Assembly (NCBI GenBank): GCA_022760475.1
Contig: JALEFZ010000005.1
Span: 62,001-126,000 of the forward strand
Direction: 5' to 3'
DNA length: 64,000 nucleotides
Source of the DNA: Bacteroidia bacterium
GTDB taxonomy: Bacteria > Bacteroidota > Bacteroidia > J057
Both the position numbers and the translations under genes were made by a program. The notes beneath the pieces were generated by a model. It was given only the letters and a program-made list of their open reading frames with translations. It ran no database searches and had not been told where the DNA came from. The first letter of the stretch is position 1. Each line of letters begins with the position of its first letter. Of the stretch, positions 43,960-53,023 are shown piece by piece.

Positions 43960-46539
43960 TTACTTTTCAGCCAACTGTTTGAACGCATCCAGCCCACATT
44001 CAAGGAAGTTCTGGTATTCGTCTGCGTCAGGTGTATAGCCTTTTGGTGAGTTGAGGAGGACTTCTTCAGGGCTCATGAGTACGTAATAAGGCTGTGAGTT
44101 TGCAAAGAAGTTAACCACTTGAAACTCTGTCCATTTATTACCGACTGTACGTAGTTTCTTCGTCTTGCCATTTCCTCTGTCTACAAGAATGGGTTCTTCC
44201 AGCTTTTTTCTTTCGTCTACGTACAGGGAAATCAGTACATAGTCTTCGGAAATATATTTGTAAACATCAGTCTCTGGCCAAACATTCTCCTCCATCTTAC
44301 GGCAATTTTCGCAGCCATGGCCTGTAAAGTCAATCATGATTGGCTTATTTACAGACTTTGCGTAGGCCAGTCCTTCTTCATAATCCTTGAAGCAATCTAG
44401 GTTATGAGGACAGTCTTCGTTTTTCTCTGCGAAAATACTATGGGTCATGGGAGGTAAAATTCCTGAGAAGATACCTGCAGGACCCCAAAATCCTGGGAAG
44501 ATGTAGGCTATAAGTAGGATGGTTGAGATGCCCAATACATATCTTCCTCTTGGAAGGCGTTCTGATGGATATTCATGTGGGAATTTATAAAGTCCAAAGA
44601 GGTATGCAACCATGGCAACTCCAATGAGAATCCAAATTCCAAGGAAAATCTCTCTATATAGAAAGCCCCAGTTACCTACCAATTCTGCCTTAGATAAAAA
44701 TTTCAGTGCCAAGGCAATTTCGATGAATCCCAACATGATTTTGGTTGTATCCATCCAGCCACCAGACTTAGGTAAGGCATTGAGCAGGCCAGGGAAGATC
44801 GCGAAGAGAGCGAATGGAAGCCCTAGGGCTACCCCGAAGCCAGCTGCTGCCGCAGTTACCGACCAGGCTGTTACAAAACCTCCGGAGGAAAGCACGAAAA
44901 CAGTTCCGAATAAAGGCCCCGTACATGAGAAGGATACAATTGCCAAGGTCAAGGCCATGATAAAAATACCGATAAAGCCTCTGGCTGAACCTTTTTGGTC
45001 AACACTATTTGCAAGTGCAGAAGGAAGGGTGATCTCAAAGAAGCCGAAGAAGGAAAAGGCAAATATCACGAATACCACAAAGAAAATGGTATTCAAAATG
45101 GGGTCAGTTGAGATCAGGTTAAATACGTCCGTATCCAATCCGGGAATCAAGTGAAAAGGCAAGGACACAAGGGTATAGATCAAAAAGATCGAAAGACCAT
45201 ATACCACACCATTGAGTATGCCTTGTTTTTTATTCTCACTGCTCTTACTGAAGAACCCAACTGTAAGTGGAACCATCGGAAAAACACAGGGGGTCAGGAA
45301 GGCAAACATTCCACCGACCAATCCTAACAGAAATAGAGAAAGTAGATTTGAGTAAGCTGAAGCTGTAAACTCTTCTTCCTCCTCACAGTTGCTGACAGGA
45401 TTTTCACGATTTATATTATCTCTTTTGAATGGGTTCGCTCCATCATCGTTGGGTAGAAAGATACCTGATGGATCTGCAAGCTGGGCTACACCTCCCTGGC
45501 TAACATCCAGGTTGAAGTCAAGGTCGTCAGGTGGTAAGCAACGATCCTTGTTGCAGGCTGAGTAAGTAATGAAACCTTTTACCAGGCCTGTATCCTTGAC
45601 CCTTATGCGCTGAGAGAAGTTTACACTTCCCTTGAAATAATCTACGTTGACGTTAAAAAATTTATCAAAGCCTCCTTGAGGTTTCTGGTCATATTTCACC
45701 TTGCCAATCCTCTCTTGTTCCTCTTCAAAGATAACGGTGAACGGTATGGGACCAGTGGCAGAGTTATCGGGAGAATAAATTTTCCAGCCTTCTTTGATTT
45801 TTGCTGAGAATATTAGGTCGACCATGTCCTTCTCAACTTTTGCAAAGTTGATTGTCCACTCAACAGGAGAGAAAATTTCTTCATTTGGGTCTGCTTCAAG
45901 CTGAGGAACGATCTGGAGTTTTTCCTCAGGCTTCTTGACATCCTCTTTTTTTATGGTTGGCTGGGCTTGTACCAACTTTGTATCTGTATCCTTGGCGATT
46001 TGCTTTTTAGGGGTGGTAGCCTCCTTTGGGCCTACTTTGGTGCTGTTGGTAGACTGATCTATGCTTTTTTCAACGACTCCTTTTAGGTCAAAAGAAAACT
46101 CTTCATCTGAGGGTGGAAGGCACTTCTCATCGTTGCATACCATGAATCTAACATAGCCGACTATTTTTCCTTTTTCGCCAGTTACCTTGAGTTCTTGTGT
46201 AATTCTAGCGTTTCCTTTAAAGGTGGACACATCGACGCCAAACAAATCATCGAAAGAAGTTTCTACCTCTCCATATTCTTTGCTCTTGCCAATTAGGCTC
46301 ACATTCTCTTTCTCTTCGAAATTAAGGCTTGTAGGCTCTGGCCCTCCATCAGCAGTGAATTGAGAGTAAATATGCCATCCCGGATCTACATTTGCTTTGA
46401 GTTCAAGCAAATATTTACCTCCGCCAAGGTCCTTGGTGGTAATTGACCAATCCACAGGATCTTCAAGTTGGGCATAAGATGCCTGTAAGCCCAGCAGACT
46501 TATCAGAATAACAGAAGATATATATTTGATAATATTCAT
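43960..46539 (-). CDS. dsbD: Thiol:disulfide interchange protein DsbD with duplicated N-terminal domain
   Basis: 859 residues. After the signal peptide (1-23) come two DsbD alpha-type domains: 25-155 with VCNDEKCLPP and about 225-355 with ACNKDRCLPP, joined by a Lys/Pro linker. The membrane domain (about 395-720) has eight helices with conserved single Cys residues in FLTPCVFPMVPLT and SFSCTGPLFGT. The C-terminal thioredoxin domain has C743-E-N-C746. It moves electrons from cytoplasmic thioredoxin to periplasmic partners for disulfide isomerisation and cytochrome maturation. Most DsbD proteins have one alpha domain, so the tandem copy is unusual. Confidence 0.93.
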   Translation of the reverse strand: MNIIKYISSVILISLLGLQASYAQLEDPVDWSITTKDLGGGKYLLELKANVDPGWHIYSQFTADGGPEPTSLNFEEKENVSLIGKSKEYGEVETSFDDLFGVDVSTFKGNARITQELKVTGEKGKIVGYVRFMVCNDEKCLPPSDEEFSFDLKGVVEKSIDQSTNSTKVGPKEATTPKKQIAKDTDTKLVQAQPTIKKEDVKKPEEKLQIVPQLEADPNEEIFSPVEWTINFAKVEKDMVDLIFSAKIKEGWKIYSPDNSATGPIPFTVIFEEEQERIGKVKYDQKPQGGFDKFFNVNVDYFKGSVNFSQRIRVKDTGLVKGFITYSACNKDRCLPPDDLDFNLDVSQGGVAQLADPSGIFLPNDDGANPFKRDNINRENPVSNCEEEEEFTASAYSNLLSLFLLGLVGGMFAFLTPCVFPMVPLTVGFFSKSSENKKQGILNGVVYGLSIFLIYTLVSLPFHLIPGLDTDVFNLISTDPILNTIFFVVFVIFAFSFFGFFEITLPSALANSVDQKGSARGFIGIFIMALTLAIVSFSCTGPLFGTVFVLSSGGFVTAWSVTAAAAGFGVALGLPFALFAIFPGLLNALPKSGGWMDTTKIMLGFIEIALALKFLSKAELVGNWGFLYREIFLGIWILIGVAMVAYLFGLYKFPHEYPSERLPRGRYVLGISTILLIAYIFPGFWGPAGIFSGILPPMTHSIFAEKNEDCPHNLDCFKDYEEGLAYAKSVNKPIMIDFTGHGCENCRKMEENVWPETDVYKYISEDYVLISLYVDERKKLEEPILVDRGNGKTKKLRTVGNKWTEFQVVNFFANSQPYYVLMSPEEVLLNSPKGYTPDADEYQNFLECGLDAFKQLAEK

Positions 46540-46687
46540 ATATAATGAATACTTGAGGTTTTGTATTATAAACTTGTATTCGACCTGTAAAAATAACAGT
46601 TGCTCGTCAAAAAGAAAATAACATGTTAAAGCTTGCTAATATTAAGTTAGGTAAATTTTTCAGTACAAAATGTCCCGAATCCCACAT

Positions 46688-47479
46688 TTACTTAATTTTA
46701 ACAGATACCCTCCTTCGAATTGTTGCTTGGGAAAAGGGCGCAAGTTTAACCAGGACATAAATTTCGGCTACACTTTTATCACTTTGGGGCGTTAAAAGCA
46801 GGGGGTAGATTTCGTCCTCATTTTTTTCAATAGCCACATCCTGAGATTCAAATTCGATGAAACTCGACGGAACCTGGGGCACTATAATTTGCGCTCGGCT
46901 GGTCAAGTTTGACCTCAAAGCAGAGCCTTCTTCCAGAAAGATCCTGGCTTCACCAATGTTGTCTGGATCAAGTTTTTGATTGATGTATCCAATTCTTTCT
47001 GAATTGATCCTTCCATCACGGTCAAAGTTTTGGGCAAACAGAATGGAGTCATTGTGAAGCAAGGCATAAATTCTCATTTGACCATCTTCGTAAAACACCT
47101 TCATTTCTCCTGTTCTTTTGCCTTCCTCCCAATCCTGCTTCATTTTGTGTTGGCCATTTGGAAAAAATACCTGGTAAAGGCCTACTTGTTTTCCTTTTTC
47201 AAAGGTAGAGATTGACCTGATTTGCCCTTTCTTAAAAAATTCCTTTTGAGTTCCGTGGACAAGGCCATTTTTATAGGGAATTTCTTTCTCCTTTGCCCCA
47301 TCGGGATAAAAATGGAGGCTTGTGCCATTGAATACCCCTTTCTTGTTGATGGGGGTTACGGATCGGAGCATGCCATTTTCGTCGTAGACCTTTTCAGTCT
47401 GTGCAAAAAGTGTGTTCCCAATCAACAATATGAAAACAAAGAACCGGTTTAAGGCTGGGTAGTAGTTTTCTGTCACCAT
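46688..47479 (-). CDS. Secreted MORN/YwqK-like repeat protein
   Basis: 263 residues. An N-terminal signal-like segment (about 8-26, ending LFAQ) is followed by at least four YwqK-type repeats of about 22 residues: YDENGMLRSVTPINKKGVFNG, FYPDGAKEKEIPYKNGLVHG, FFKKGQIRSISTFEKGKQVG, FFPNGQHKMKQDWEEGKRTG. The C-terminal 100 residues form a different beta domain (SFIEFESQDVAIEKNEDEIYPLLLTPQ). The family is often called toxin-antitoxin YwqK, but no toxin gene is nearby, so that name should not be taken as function. Divergent from the region before uvrD. Confidence 0.75.
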   Translation of the reverse strand: MVTENYYPALNRFFVFILLIGNTLFAQTEKVYDENGMLRSVTPINKKGVFNGTSLHFYPDGAKEKEIPYKNGLVHGTQKEFFKKGQIRSISTFEKGKQVGLYQVFFPNGQHKMKQDWEEGKRTGEMKVFYEDGQMRIYALLHNDSILFAQNFDRDGRINSERIGYINQKLDPDNIGEARIFLEEGSALRSNLTSRAQIIVPQVPSSFIEFESQDVAIEKNEDEIYPLLLTPQSDKSVAEIYVLVKLAPFSQATIRRRVSVKIK

Positions 47480-47666
47480 AGTAAAGAATAATCGGCTAAA
47501 TGATGTCCCCTTAAAAGGGTAAAATTTCGAAGGTAAGGATAATTTTTCAGGCTGATCTTTCTACAAAGGAGTGTAATGGATCATTCCGAATATAATTATA
47601 TGAAATTTTTGGGAAGGAAGTGTGCCAGGCTTAGAGGCCTACCAATCATAATTATTTTTATAATTT

Positions 47667-47837
47667 TACCTTTGATTATCAGTAGATTAAAAGAATTTTA
47701 AATTTTTTTTCGATTTCGTGCAGCGAATTTGAGCCCATCTCCGTTTCCAGATTGAATTTTACCAAAACCTCAAAGGCAAGCAATTTTTTGCTCAGCCTCC
47801 TTACCTCAAGTCAGGCCTACCAAATGCCTGACTTTTT
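47667..47837 (+). ncRNA. Candidate small RNA or leader upstream of uvrD
   Basis: A TACCTTTG box (47667-47674) matches the -10 consensus. About 135 bp downstream a perfect 8-bp hairpin (AGTCAGGC / GCCTGACT, 47809-47833) is followed by TTTTT, a textbook terminator. No plus-strand gene ends there. In between lie smaller hairpins: TTCG-N5-CGAA near 47725 and AGCAA-TTTT-TTGCT near 47785. The predicted transcript is about 155 nt. It could be an sRNA, or a uvrD attenuator. No -33 element was found and no known RNA family was recognised. Confidence 0.45.
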
Positions 47838-47863
47838 CTATTATAGTCCCTCAAAAAAATCCT

Positions 47864-47871
47864 TAACTTTG
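47864..47871 (+). promoter_or_regulatory. Putative uvrD -10 box
   Basis: TAACTTTG matches TAnnTTTG and lies after the hairpin-terminator, 87 bp before the uvrD ATG. A -33 element is not obvious. Confidence 0.45.
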
Positions 47872-47958
47872 ACTTTGCTGATTTTTTTGTCATCCATCCC
47901 TTTATTTTTGGGATTATTGACGAACTGTTTGTCAAAGGTCAGATTGATAGATATAGCT

Positions 47959-50199
47959 ATGGATTTTTTGAATGATTTGAATGAGGCGCAAAGGGAAGCA
48001 GTCATAAGTGTGGAAGGACCACACATGGTGATTGCTGGGGCCGGTAGTGGTAAGACAAGGGTGCTTACTTATCGTCTGGCATTTATCCTATCCCAAGGAT
48101 TGGCCTATCCTCAGGAGTTATTGGCTTTGACATTTACCAATAAAGCAGCCAAGGAAATGAAAGCCAGGATCGCGAAACTGGCTGGACCTGAGGCAAAAAG
48201 TATCGTGATGGGTACTTTTCACTCTATCTTTTCCAGAATCTTGAGGATAGAAGCAGATAAAATCGGTTTTACCTCTTCTTATACTATATATGATTCTGAT
48301 GATCAGGTAAGTTTAATCAAAGCCATTCTAAAAGCGAGAAACTGGGACCCCAAAGTTTATAAACCCAAGGTCATCTCCAACTTGATCAGTGGTGCCAAAA
48401 ACAGGCTCATTTCTCCCTCGCAATTCAAAGATGAGTTCGTCTACAGTGATTTGGATGAAAAAACTGCTGCCATATATCACGAGTATGAAACCCGCTTGTT
48501 AAAGTCCAATGCGATGGACTTTGACGACTTGCTTATCAAGCCAATTTTGTTGTTTGAGAATCATCCGGAGATCAAATACAAGTATCAGCATCGCTTCAAA
48601 TACATCATGGTGGATGAGTATCAGGATACCAACCATGCTCAGTACACCTTGACAAATATGCTGGCTGCAGCTCATCAAAATATCTGTGTGGTAGGAGATG
48701 ATGCCCAGTCAATCTATGGATTCCGTGGAGCGAATATCCAGAACATCCTTAACCTCAAGAAGGACTACCCTGACTTGAAGGTGATGAAACTGGAGCAAAA
48801 TTATCGTTCTACGAAGGTGATTGTGAATGCAGCAAACGCGGTCATTAGCCGAAATAGGGATCAGATTGAAAAGAAAGTTTTTACAGAAAATAAGGAAGGC
48901 GAAAAAATTTGGCTGGTAACGGCAGTTAGCGAACAGGATGAGGCCAAGCGAATCAGTAACTCTATCCGCGAGCAGCGCCAGATGTTTAGCTACTTTTATA
49001 AGGATTTTGCCATTCTTTATCGTACCAATGCACAATCCAGGGCCATAGAGGATGAACTTCGTAGGGCAGGCTTGACTTACAAAATCTTTGGGGGAATCTC
49101 TTTTTACCAGAGGAAAGAAATCAAGGATACAGTAGCATACCTCAAGCTGGCAGTGAATCCAAGAGATGATGAGGCATTGAGGAGGGTTTTAAATTACCCT
49201 ACCCGAGGAATCGGAAAAACATCTCAAGACAGAATTTCAGTATATGCAGACCAGCAAGGGCTGACCCTGTGGGAATGTCTTGGCCAGATTTCGAAAGTTG
49301 GTCTTAACAAGGCTGCAAGCAATAGAATCCAGGATTTTTATTATATGATTCAGGATTTTGGGGTAAAAGCCAAAAATAATGATGCCTATACAGCGGCGGC
49401 CTATATCGCCAAGAATTCAGGAATCCTGAAGTTGCTCCATTCTGACAACAATGTAGAAGGATTGACTCGTTGGGAGAACGTTCAGGAATTGCTCAACTCT
49501 GCGCAGGCATTCGTGGATGATCCTGATAATGATAGCGATACGCTTGAAAACTTCCTGGCAGATATTTCTCTGTTTACTGATCAGGATCAGAAAATTGAAA
49601 ATGACGATTACATCTCGTTGATGACGGTACATTCTGCTAAAGGGCTTGAGTTTAAGTCGGTCTTTCTGGTTGGGATGGAAGAAAATCTTTTTCCTTCAGC
49701 GATGGCGATGGAGACAAGGGCGGATCTTGAGGAAGAGAGAAGGTTGTTTTATGTGGCCGTAACCAGGGCGGAGGAAAGGCTCATCATGACCCATGCGAAG
49801 TCCAGGTATCGTTTTGGAGATATTCAGTATAATGAACCCAGCCGTTTTATTTCTGAAGTAGGAGAGGAGTATCTTAAGCGTCCTACACAGTTTGCTCGTA
49901 GAGCTGTAGAAGGTGGGTCCCAACCTGCCTGGAGCAAAAGAAGAGGTGCGGTGGAATCTCCGTCATCTCCGAGGATGAGCTCCAGGGCAGCTGTTCAGAA
50001 GGATGAAAACAGCAATTTTGTTGCGGCTCATCCGTCTGAGATAAAAGAAGGACTGAATGTTCGCCACCAGCGCTTTGGCAATGGGAAAGTGGTAACTGTG
50101 GAGGGGGAAGGTGGAGATCGAAAAGCTACCGTTTTATTCAAGGCAAAAGGAAAAAAAGTGCTCCTTTTGAAGTTTGCCAAGTTGCAAATTGTATCCTGA
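47959..50199 (+). CDS. pcrA: UvrD/PcrA-family ATP-dependent DNA helicase
   Basis: 746 residues from the ATG at 47959 (MDFLNDLNEAQREAV); the 69-residue upstream extension crosses a terminator hairpin and is rejected. Helicase motifs: Q-motif LNEAQREAV, Walker A GAGSGKT (27-33), motif II VDEYQDTN (Asp219), GDDAQSIYGFRGA, and the later TVHSAKGLEF and EERRLFYVAVTRAEERL. It unwinds DNA 3' to 5' in nucleotide excision and mismatch repair. The C-terminal Tudor-like tail (VRHQRFGNGKVVTVEG) resembles PcrA and binds RNA polymerase in that family. Confidence 0.96.
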   Translation: MDFLNDLNEAQREAVISVEGPHMVIAGAGSGKTRVLTYRLAFILSQGLAYPQELLALTFTNKAAKEMKARIAKLAGPEAKSIVMGTFHSIFSRILRIEADKIGFTSSYTIYDSDDQVSLIKAILKARNWDPKVYKPKVISNLISGAKNRLISPSQFKDEFVYSDLDEKTAAIYHEYETRLLKSNAMDFDDLLIKPILLFENHPEIKYKYQHRFKYIMVDEYQDTNHAQYTLTNMLAAAHQNICVVGDDAQSIYGFRGANIQNILNLKKDYPDLKVMKLEQNYRSTKVIVNAANAVISRNRDQIEKKVFTENKEGEKIWLVTAVSEQDEAKRISNSIREQRQMFSYFYKDFAILYRTNAQSRAIEDELRRAGLTYKIFGGISFYQRKEIKDTVAYLKLAVNPRDDEALRRVLNYPTRGIGKTSQDRISVYADQQGLTLWECLGQISKVGLNKAASNRIQDFYYMIQDFGVKAKNNDAYTAAAYIAKNSGILKLLHSDNNVEGLTRWENVQELLNSAQAFVDDPDNDSDTLENFLADISLFTDQDQKIENDDYISLMTVHSAKGLEFKSVFLVGMEENLFPSAMAMETRADLEEERRLFYVAVTRAEERLIMTHAKSRYRFGDIQYNEPSRFISEVGEEYLKRPTQFARRAVEGGSQPAWSKRRGAVESPSSPRMSSRAAVQKDENSNFVAAHPSEIKEGLNVRHQRFGNGKVVTVEGEGGDRKATVLFKAKGKKVLLLKFAKLQIVS

Positions 50200-50485
50200 T
50201 CCTTACAGTGGTGAAAAAATGCTGGTTTAAATCAAGAAAATTATCGTTCTTGCCAATGATTAAGGCTTACTTATCCCAAGTACCTCAAACTTCCGAGGAC
50301 ATTTCATTCCAACCCAAAACTTCTTCATCAAGCCTAAGTTGGAAATTGTAGGTTGAAATCCTTATTGGGAAAGAAAAATAATTACTGCGAATAGAAACAT
50401 TCACCGACAACATTAATTAAAACCAAGAGGTCTGTTTAGGAGCCTTGACAGCATCCCCTCATTTTATATTACCTTATTTTAAGAA
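50200..50485. other. 286-bp intergenic region
   Basis: No gene, RNA or terminator was recognised. A TTGACA near 50445 is followed by TATATT 14 bp later, but this E. coli-type spacing is wrong and Bacteroidota do not use it. Confidence 0.4.
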
Positions 50486-51145
50486 ATGGAATACAGTATT
50501 TCTGAGCATCCACTGAAACTGCGCGAGTTCGGACGCAACATCCAATCTATGGTAGAGTACGCCAAGACCATCGAAGACAAAGAAATGCGTACAAGAATTG
50601 CCCATGAAATCATCCGCATCATGGGGAATCTCAATCCTTCCTTGAGAGAAAATCCTGATTACAAACAAAAATTATGGGATGCTATTCACGTGATAGGTGA
50701 TTATTCCCTTGATATAGAATCTCCTTTTCCAGTACCCTTAAGGCCTGAAGAAGAGGCTCCTAAGGAAAGAATGGGCTATTTCAGGTTGAAGCCAAGGTAT
50801 CGCCAATATGGGGTGAACGTTCAGCTTATGATTGAAAAGGCCCTTGAAATGGAAGATGGTGAGTTCAAAAGTGCTTATCTGAATCTCATTGCCAATACCA
50901 TGAAGCAATTTTTGCGCAACATGGATAGGGAGACTACTCCTGAGTCAGTGATTGCAGAGCACATGAGAGATCTTTCCAAAGGTCGTCTGGTAGTATCTGG
51001 TGAAGACCTTACGATCAACAAGGCTCCTGTTAATTATCATAACAACAACGGCAAGTCTAACCGCAACAAGAACAACAACCGTCGCGGATCAAAAAACAAC
51101 AACAAGAATTACGGCAGAGGCAGAAAAAATGGAAGAAGGAAATAG
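50486..51145 (+). CDS. DUF4290 protein with basic Asn-rich tail
   Basis: 219 residues. The DUF4290 domain (1-175) is entirely helical and has MEYSISEHPLKLREFGRNIQ at the start and RTRIAHEIIRIMGNLNP. The C-terminal 40 residues are Asn/Lys/Arg rich (NNNGKSNRNKNNNRRGSKNN), which suggests RNA or nucleic-acid binding. DUF4290 is found almost only in Bacteroidota; its function is unknown. No signal peptide. A hairpin terminator follows 40 bp after the stop. Confidence 0.9.
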   Translation: MEYSISEHPLKLREFGRNIQSMVEYAKTIEDKEMRTRIAHEIIRIMGNLNPSLRENPDYKQKLWDAIHVIGDYSLDIESPFPVPLRPEEEAPKERMGYFRLKPRYRQYGVNVQLMIEKALEMEDGEFKSAYLNLIANTMKQFLRNMDRETTPESVIAEHMRDLSKGRLVVSGEDLTINKAPVNYHNNNGKSNRNKNNNRRGSKNNNKNYGRGRKNGRRK

Positions 51146-51186
51146 ATTTCCTTCCACTATAGCCTGGTTCAGTATTCAAAATATAA

Positions 51187-51224
51187 AACCTTCCCTGACT
51201 TATGTCGGGGAAGGTTGATTTTTT
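51187..51224 (+). terminator. Intrinsic terminator
   Basis: AACCTTCCC plus TGAC pair with GTCG plus GGGAAGGTT around a TTAT loop, a 13-bp stem with one wobble, then T. It ends the DUF4290 gene. Confidence 0.9.
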
Positions 51225-51241
51225 GTGGGATTATTGCTACG

Positions 51242-51271
51242 ACCCTGACAGGGTTTAAACCCTGTCAGGGT
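51242..51271. repeat. 30-bp perfect palindrome spanning a stop codon
   Basis: The 15-bp arm ACCCTGACAGGGTTT is followed directly by its exact complement, centred on TTTAAA. The left half runs from the DUF4290 terminator side. The right half encodes the last residues of the minus-strand membrane protein, whose TAA stop overlaps the centre. It may be a dispersed palindromic element. Confidence 0.75.
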
Positions 51272-51878
51272 TCTCCACTATTTTGTTAATTCTGGGTTGG
51301 AGAATCCATACACCGACCGGGTAGAACCAGATCATGAAAAATTCTCCTGCGAATTCGCTGAAGCGAACCTTACGTCCCATCTCTGCTGTTTTTATGGATT
51401 TGGCCACAAAGTGCATGCAGAAAAAGATGCAAAACATCGAAAACAAATGCATGAATACAATAGATAAAATTAATACAGCACTCGGCTCAAAATCAGGATC
51501 GGGAAAGAAACTAGCATTGAAAATATATGACATAAAATAAGCGATCACACAAATGTAGGTCGCCGGAACCAAAAGAAAGAATTTGAAAAGGTTCACATTC
51601 AACCTCAATTCTGGAAGAATATGCTTTTTTAGACCAACTCCTACAGACCACATCCAACTGTAGAGTATGCCTGCAAATAGAATCATAAATGTGGGCACAT
51701 ATTTGAAGAAGCCTAATATTTCTTCTGGATCGGGTTCCAAGAATACGGCGTCTGGATCCAGCATAGGCTCGAAATTTGACATCATATATTGGATGAAAAA
51801 TGCATAGGCCAACATTGGAATACCAAAGGTGAGCAAAAAGAGTTGCCAGTGCTTGGCTTTGAGAAAAGTGTTAATCAT
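51255..51878 (-). CDS. Five-helix membrane protein of unknown function
   Basis: 207 residues with five predicted membrane helices: about 12-34, 58-78, 92-118, 130-155 and 175-195. An acidic loop (DPDAVFLEPDPEEI) follows the first helix, and the stretch FAGEFFMIWFYPVGVWILQPRINK near the C-terminus looks family-specific. No catalytic site was recognised. The last four codons and the stop fall in a 30-bp palindrome. Its neighbours give no hint of function. Confidence 0.75.
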   Translation of the reverse strand: MINTFLKAKHWQLFLLTFGIPMLAYAFFIQYMMSNFEPMLDPDAVFLEPDPEEILGFFKYVPTFMILFAGILYSWMWSVGVGLKKHILPELRLNVNLFKFFLLVPATYICVIAYFMSYIFNASFFPDPDFEPSAVLILSIVFMHLFSMFCIFFCMHFVAKSIKTAEMGRKVRFSEFAGEFFMIWFYPVGVWILQPRINKIVENPDRV

Positions 51879-51953
51879 GGGAAACTGTATTTATATATCC
51901 AAATTTAAGAAATTTAATCCTCTTGATGTTGATCTAATGTCCTGAATAAAAGA

Positions 51954-51998
51954 GAGTAAAAAAATGAAAGAGATGTAATCTCAACCATTTTTTTACTC
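51954..51998 (-). terminator. Nested inverted repeat after the FMN-reductase gene
   Basis: GAGTAAAAAAATG pairs perfectly with CATTTTTTTACTC. Inside is a second hairpin, GAGAT-GTA-ATCTC. Each strand carries T7 and A7 tracts, so transcription from either side could end here. Confidence 0.7.
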
Positions 51999-52040
51999 AT
52001 CCGAAATGCCTATTTATCCTTGCTAATCAGTTCTCTTAGT

Positions 52041-52577
52041 TTAAAGCTCCTGCTGAAAAAAGCCCAACTGCTCCTGAAATTCTGCGGCTAATTCTTCAAC
52101 CATTATTCCTTTTGTCGGAGAAAAATTTTGCCAGAATTTAGGTAGACAAAAACTGTGGATACTTTTCCCCCCGAAATACGGGAATGTTTTTATCGCCAGG
52201 TCCAGGGATGACCTCCCACCTCTTCCGCCTGGTGAGGTAGCCAGAAGAAACATAGGCTTATTCTCCCAAATCGGCTTTTCCAGCCTGGAAATCCAGTCCA
52301 TGATGTTCTTGAATGCAACTGTGTAGGCTCCATTGTGTTCTGCAAGGGAAATTATGATCCCATCAGCCTCTTTGACCATGTTTTTGAAGGCATGAGCAAG
52401 CTCAGGTATACCAGAATCCTTCTCCCTGTCAATGCTATAAATCGGCATTTCGAAATCATTGAGGTCTGGTAGATTGAGCTCCACTTCTTTCAATTGATGG
52501 GCAGCGAAGTGGGCAAACTGCCTGTTGATCGAGTTTTTACTGTTACTTGCGCCGAAGGCAAGAATCTTTTTATTCAT
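52041..52577 (-). CDS. NADPH-dependent FMN reductase family protein
   Basis: 178 residues in a flavodoxin-like fold. The start ILAFGASNSKNSINRQFAHFAA binds the FMN phosphate, and SLAEHNGAYTVAFKNIMDWISR and LATSPGGRGG are typical of NAD(P)H-dependent FMN reductases and quinone reductases. Cytoplasmic. Its start overlaps the stop of the marR gene by one base (TAATG), so the two are translationally coupled and probably co-regulated by that MarR protein, for instance in response to quinones or electrophiles. Confidence 0.92.
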   Translation of the reverse strand: MNKKILAFGASNSKNSINRQFAHFAAHQLKEVELNLPDLNDFEMPIYSIDREKDSGIPELAHAFKNMVKEADGIIISLAEHNGAYTVAFKNIMDWISRLEKPIWENKPMFLLATSPGGRGGRSSLDLAIKTFPYFGGKSIHSFCLPKFWQNFSPTKGIMVEELAAEFQEQLGFFQQEL

Positions 52578-53002
52578 TAGGATGTTAGTTTGATAATCAA
52601 ATTTCGAAGGCTGTTGAGTTCCTTTTCTGTGAGTTTGTTGACGTAGGGGGCATGAAAAGCAATTACTTTTTCGTCCAGTTTCTCAAGGATATTTAAGCCA
52701 TCTTCGGTAATGGTAATGTCCATTTTCCTTCGGTTGGTAGGACACTCAGTCCGCTTGACATAGCCTTTGGCAATGAGTTTGTCTACCAGTCGGGTAATGT
52801 TGCTGCTACTTTGAAGCATGTTTTCCAGAATTTCACCCACCGAAACAGGCCTCCCCTTGGCTCCTCTCAGAATCCTCAAAACATTGAATTGAGGCTCTGT
52901 TACACCAAATTCCTTTAGAGATTTATTCACTTCATCAGTAAACCAATGGCCAGTCCTGATTATTTCAAAGATTGCCTGGATATATGCTCGTTTGTTTTCC
53001 AT
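52577..53002 (-). CDS. MarR-family transcriptional regulator
   Basis: 141 residues. The winged helix has VGEILENMLQSSSNITRLVDKLIAKGYVKR (about 50-85), followed by the wing TNRRKMDITITEDG. Dimerisation helices are at both ends. It is the first gene of a two-gene operon with an FMN reductase. A perfect 16-bp palindrome sits directly before its start codon, which suggests autorepression. The inducing ligand is unknown. Confidence 0.92.
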   Translation of the reverse strand: MENKRAYIQAIFEIIRTGHWFTDEVNKSLKEFGVTEPQFNVLRILRGAKGRPVSVGEILENMLQSSSNITRLVDKLIAKGYVKRTECPTNRRKMDITITEDGLNILEKLDEKVIAFHAPYVNKLTEKELNSLRNLIIKLTS

Positions 53003-53007
53003 ACAAC

Positions 53008-53023
53008 ATTTGTATATACAAAT
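53008..53023. promoter_or_regulatory. Perfect palindromic operator before marR
   Basis: ATTTGTAT and ATACAAAT form a 16-bp palindrome with no spacer, 5 bp upstream of the marR start codon. MarR dimers bind such sites and would block initiation. Confidence 0.65.

Noticed and set aside
46688..47479. YwqK-like gene as the antitoxin of a toxin-antitoxin pair
   Set aside because: No neighbouring small toxin gene, and the protein has a secretion signal; the family name is historical.
47752..47958. 69-residue N-terminal extension of the helicase
   Set aside because: It crosses a terminator hairpin and has no helicase residues; MDFLNDLNEAQ is the normal start.
50445..50470. TTGACA / TATATT pair upstream of the DUF4290 gene
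   Set aside because: Spacing is 14 bp and the motif is the E. coli type, not used by the Bacteroidota primary sigma factor.
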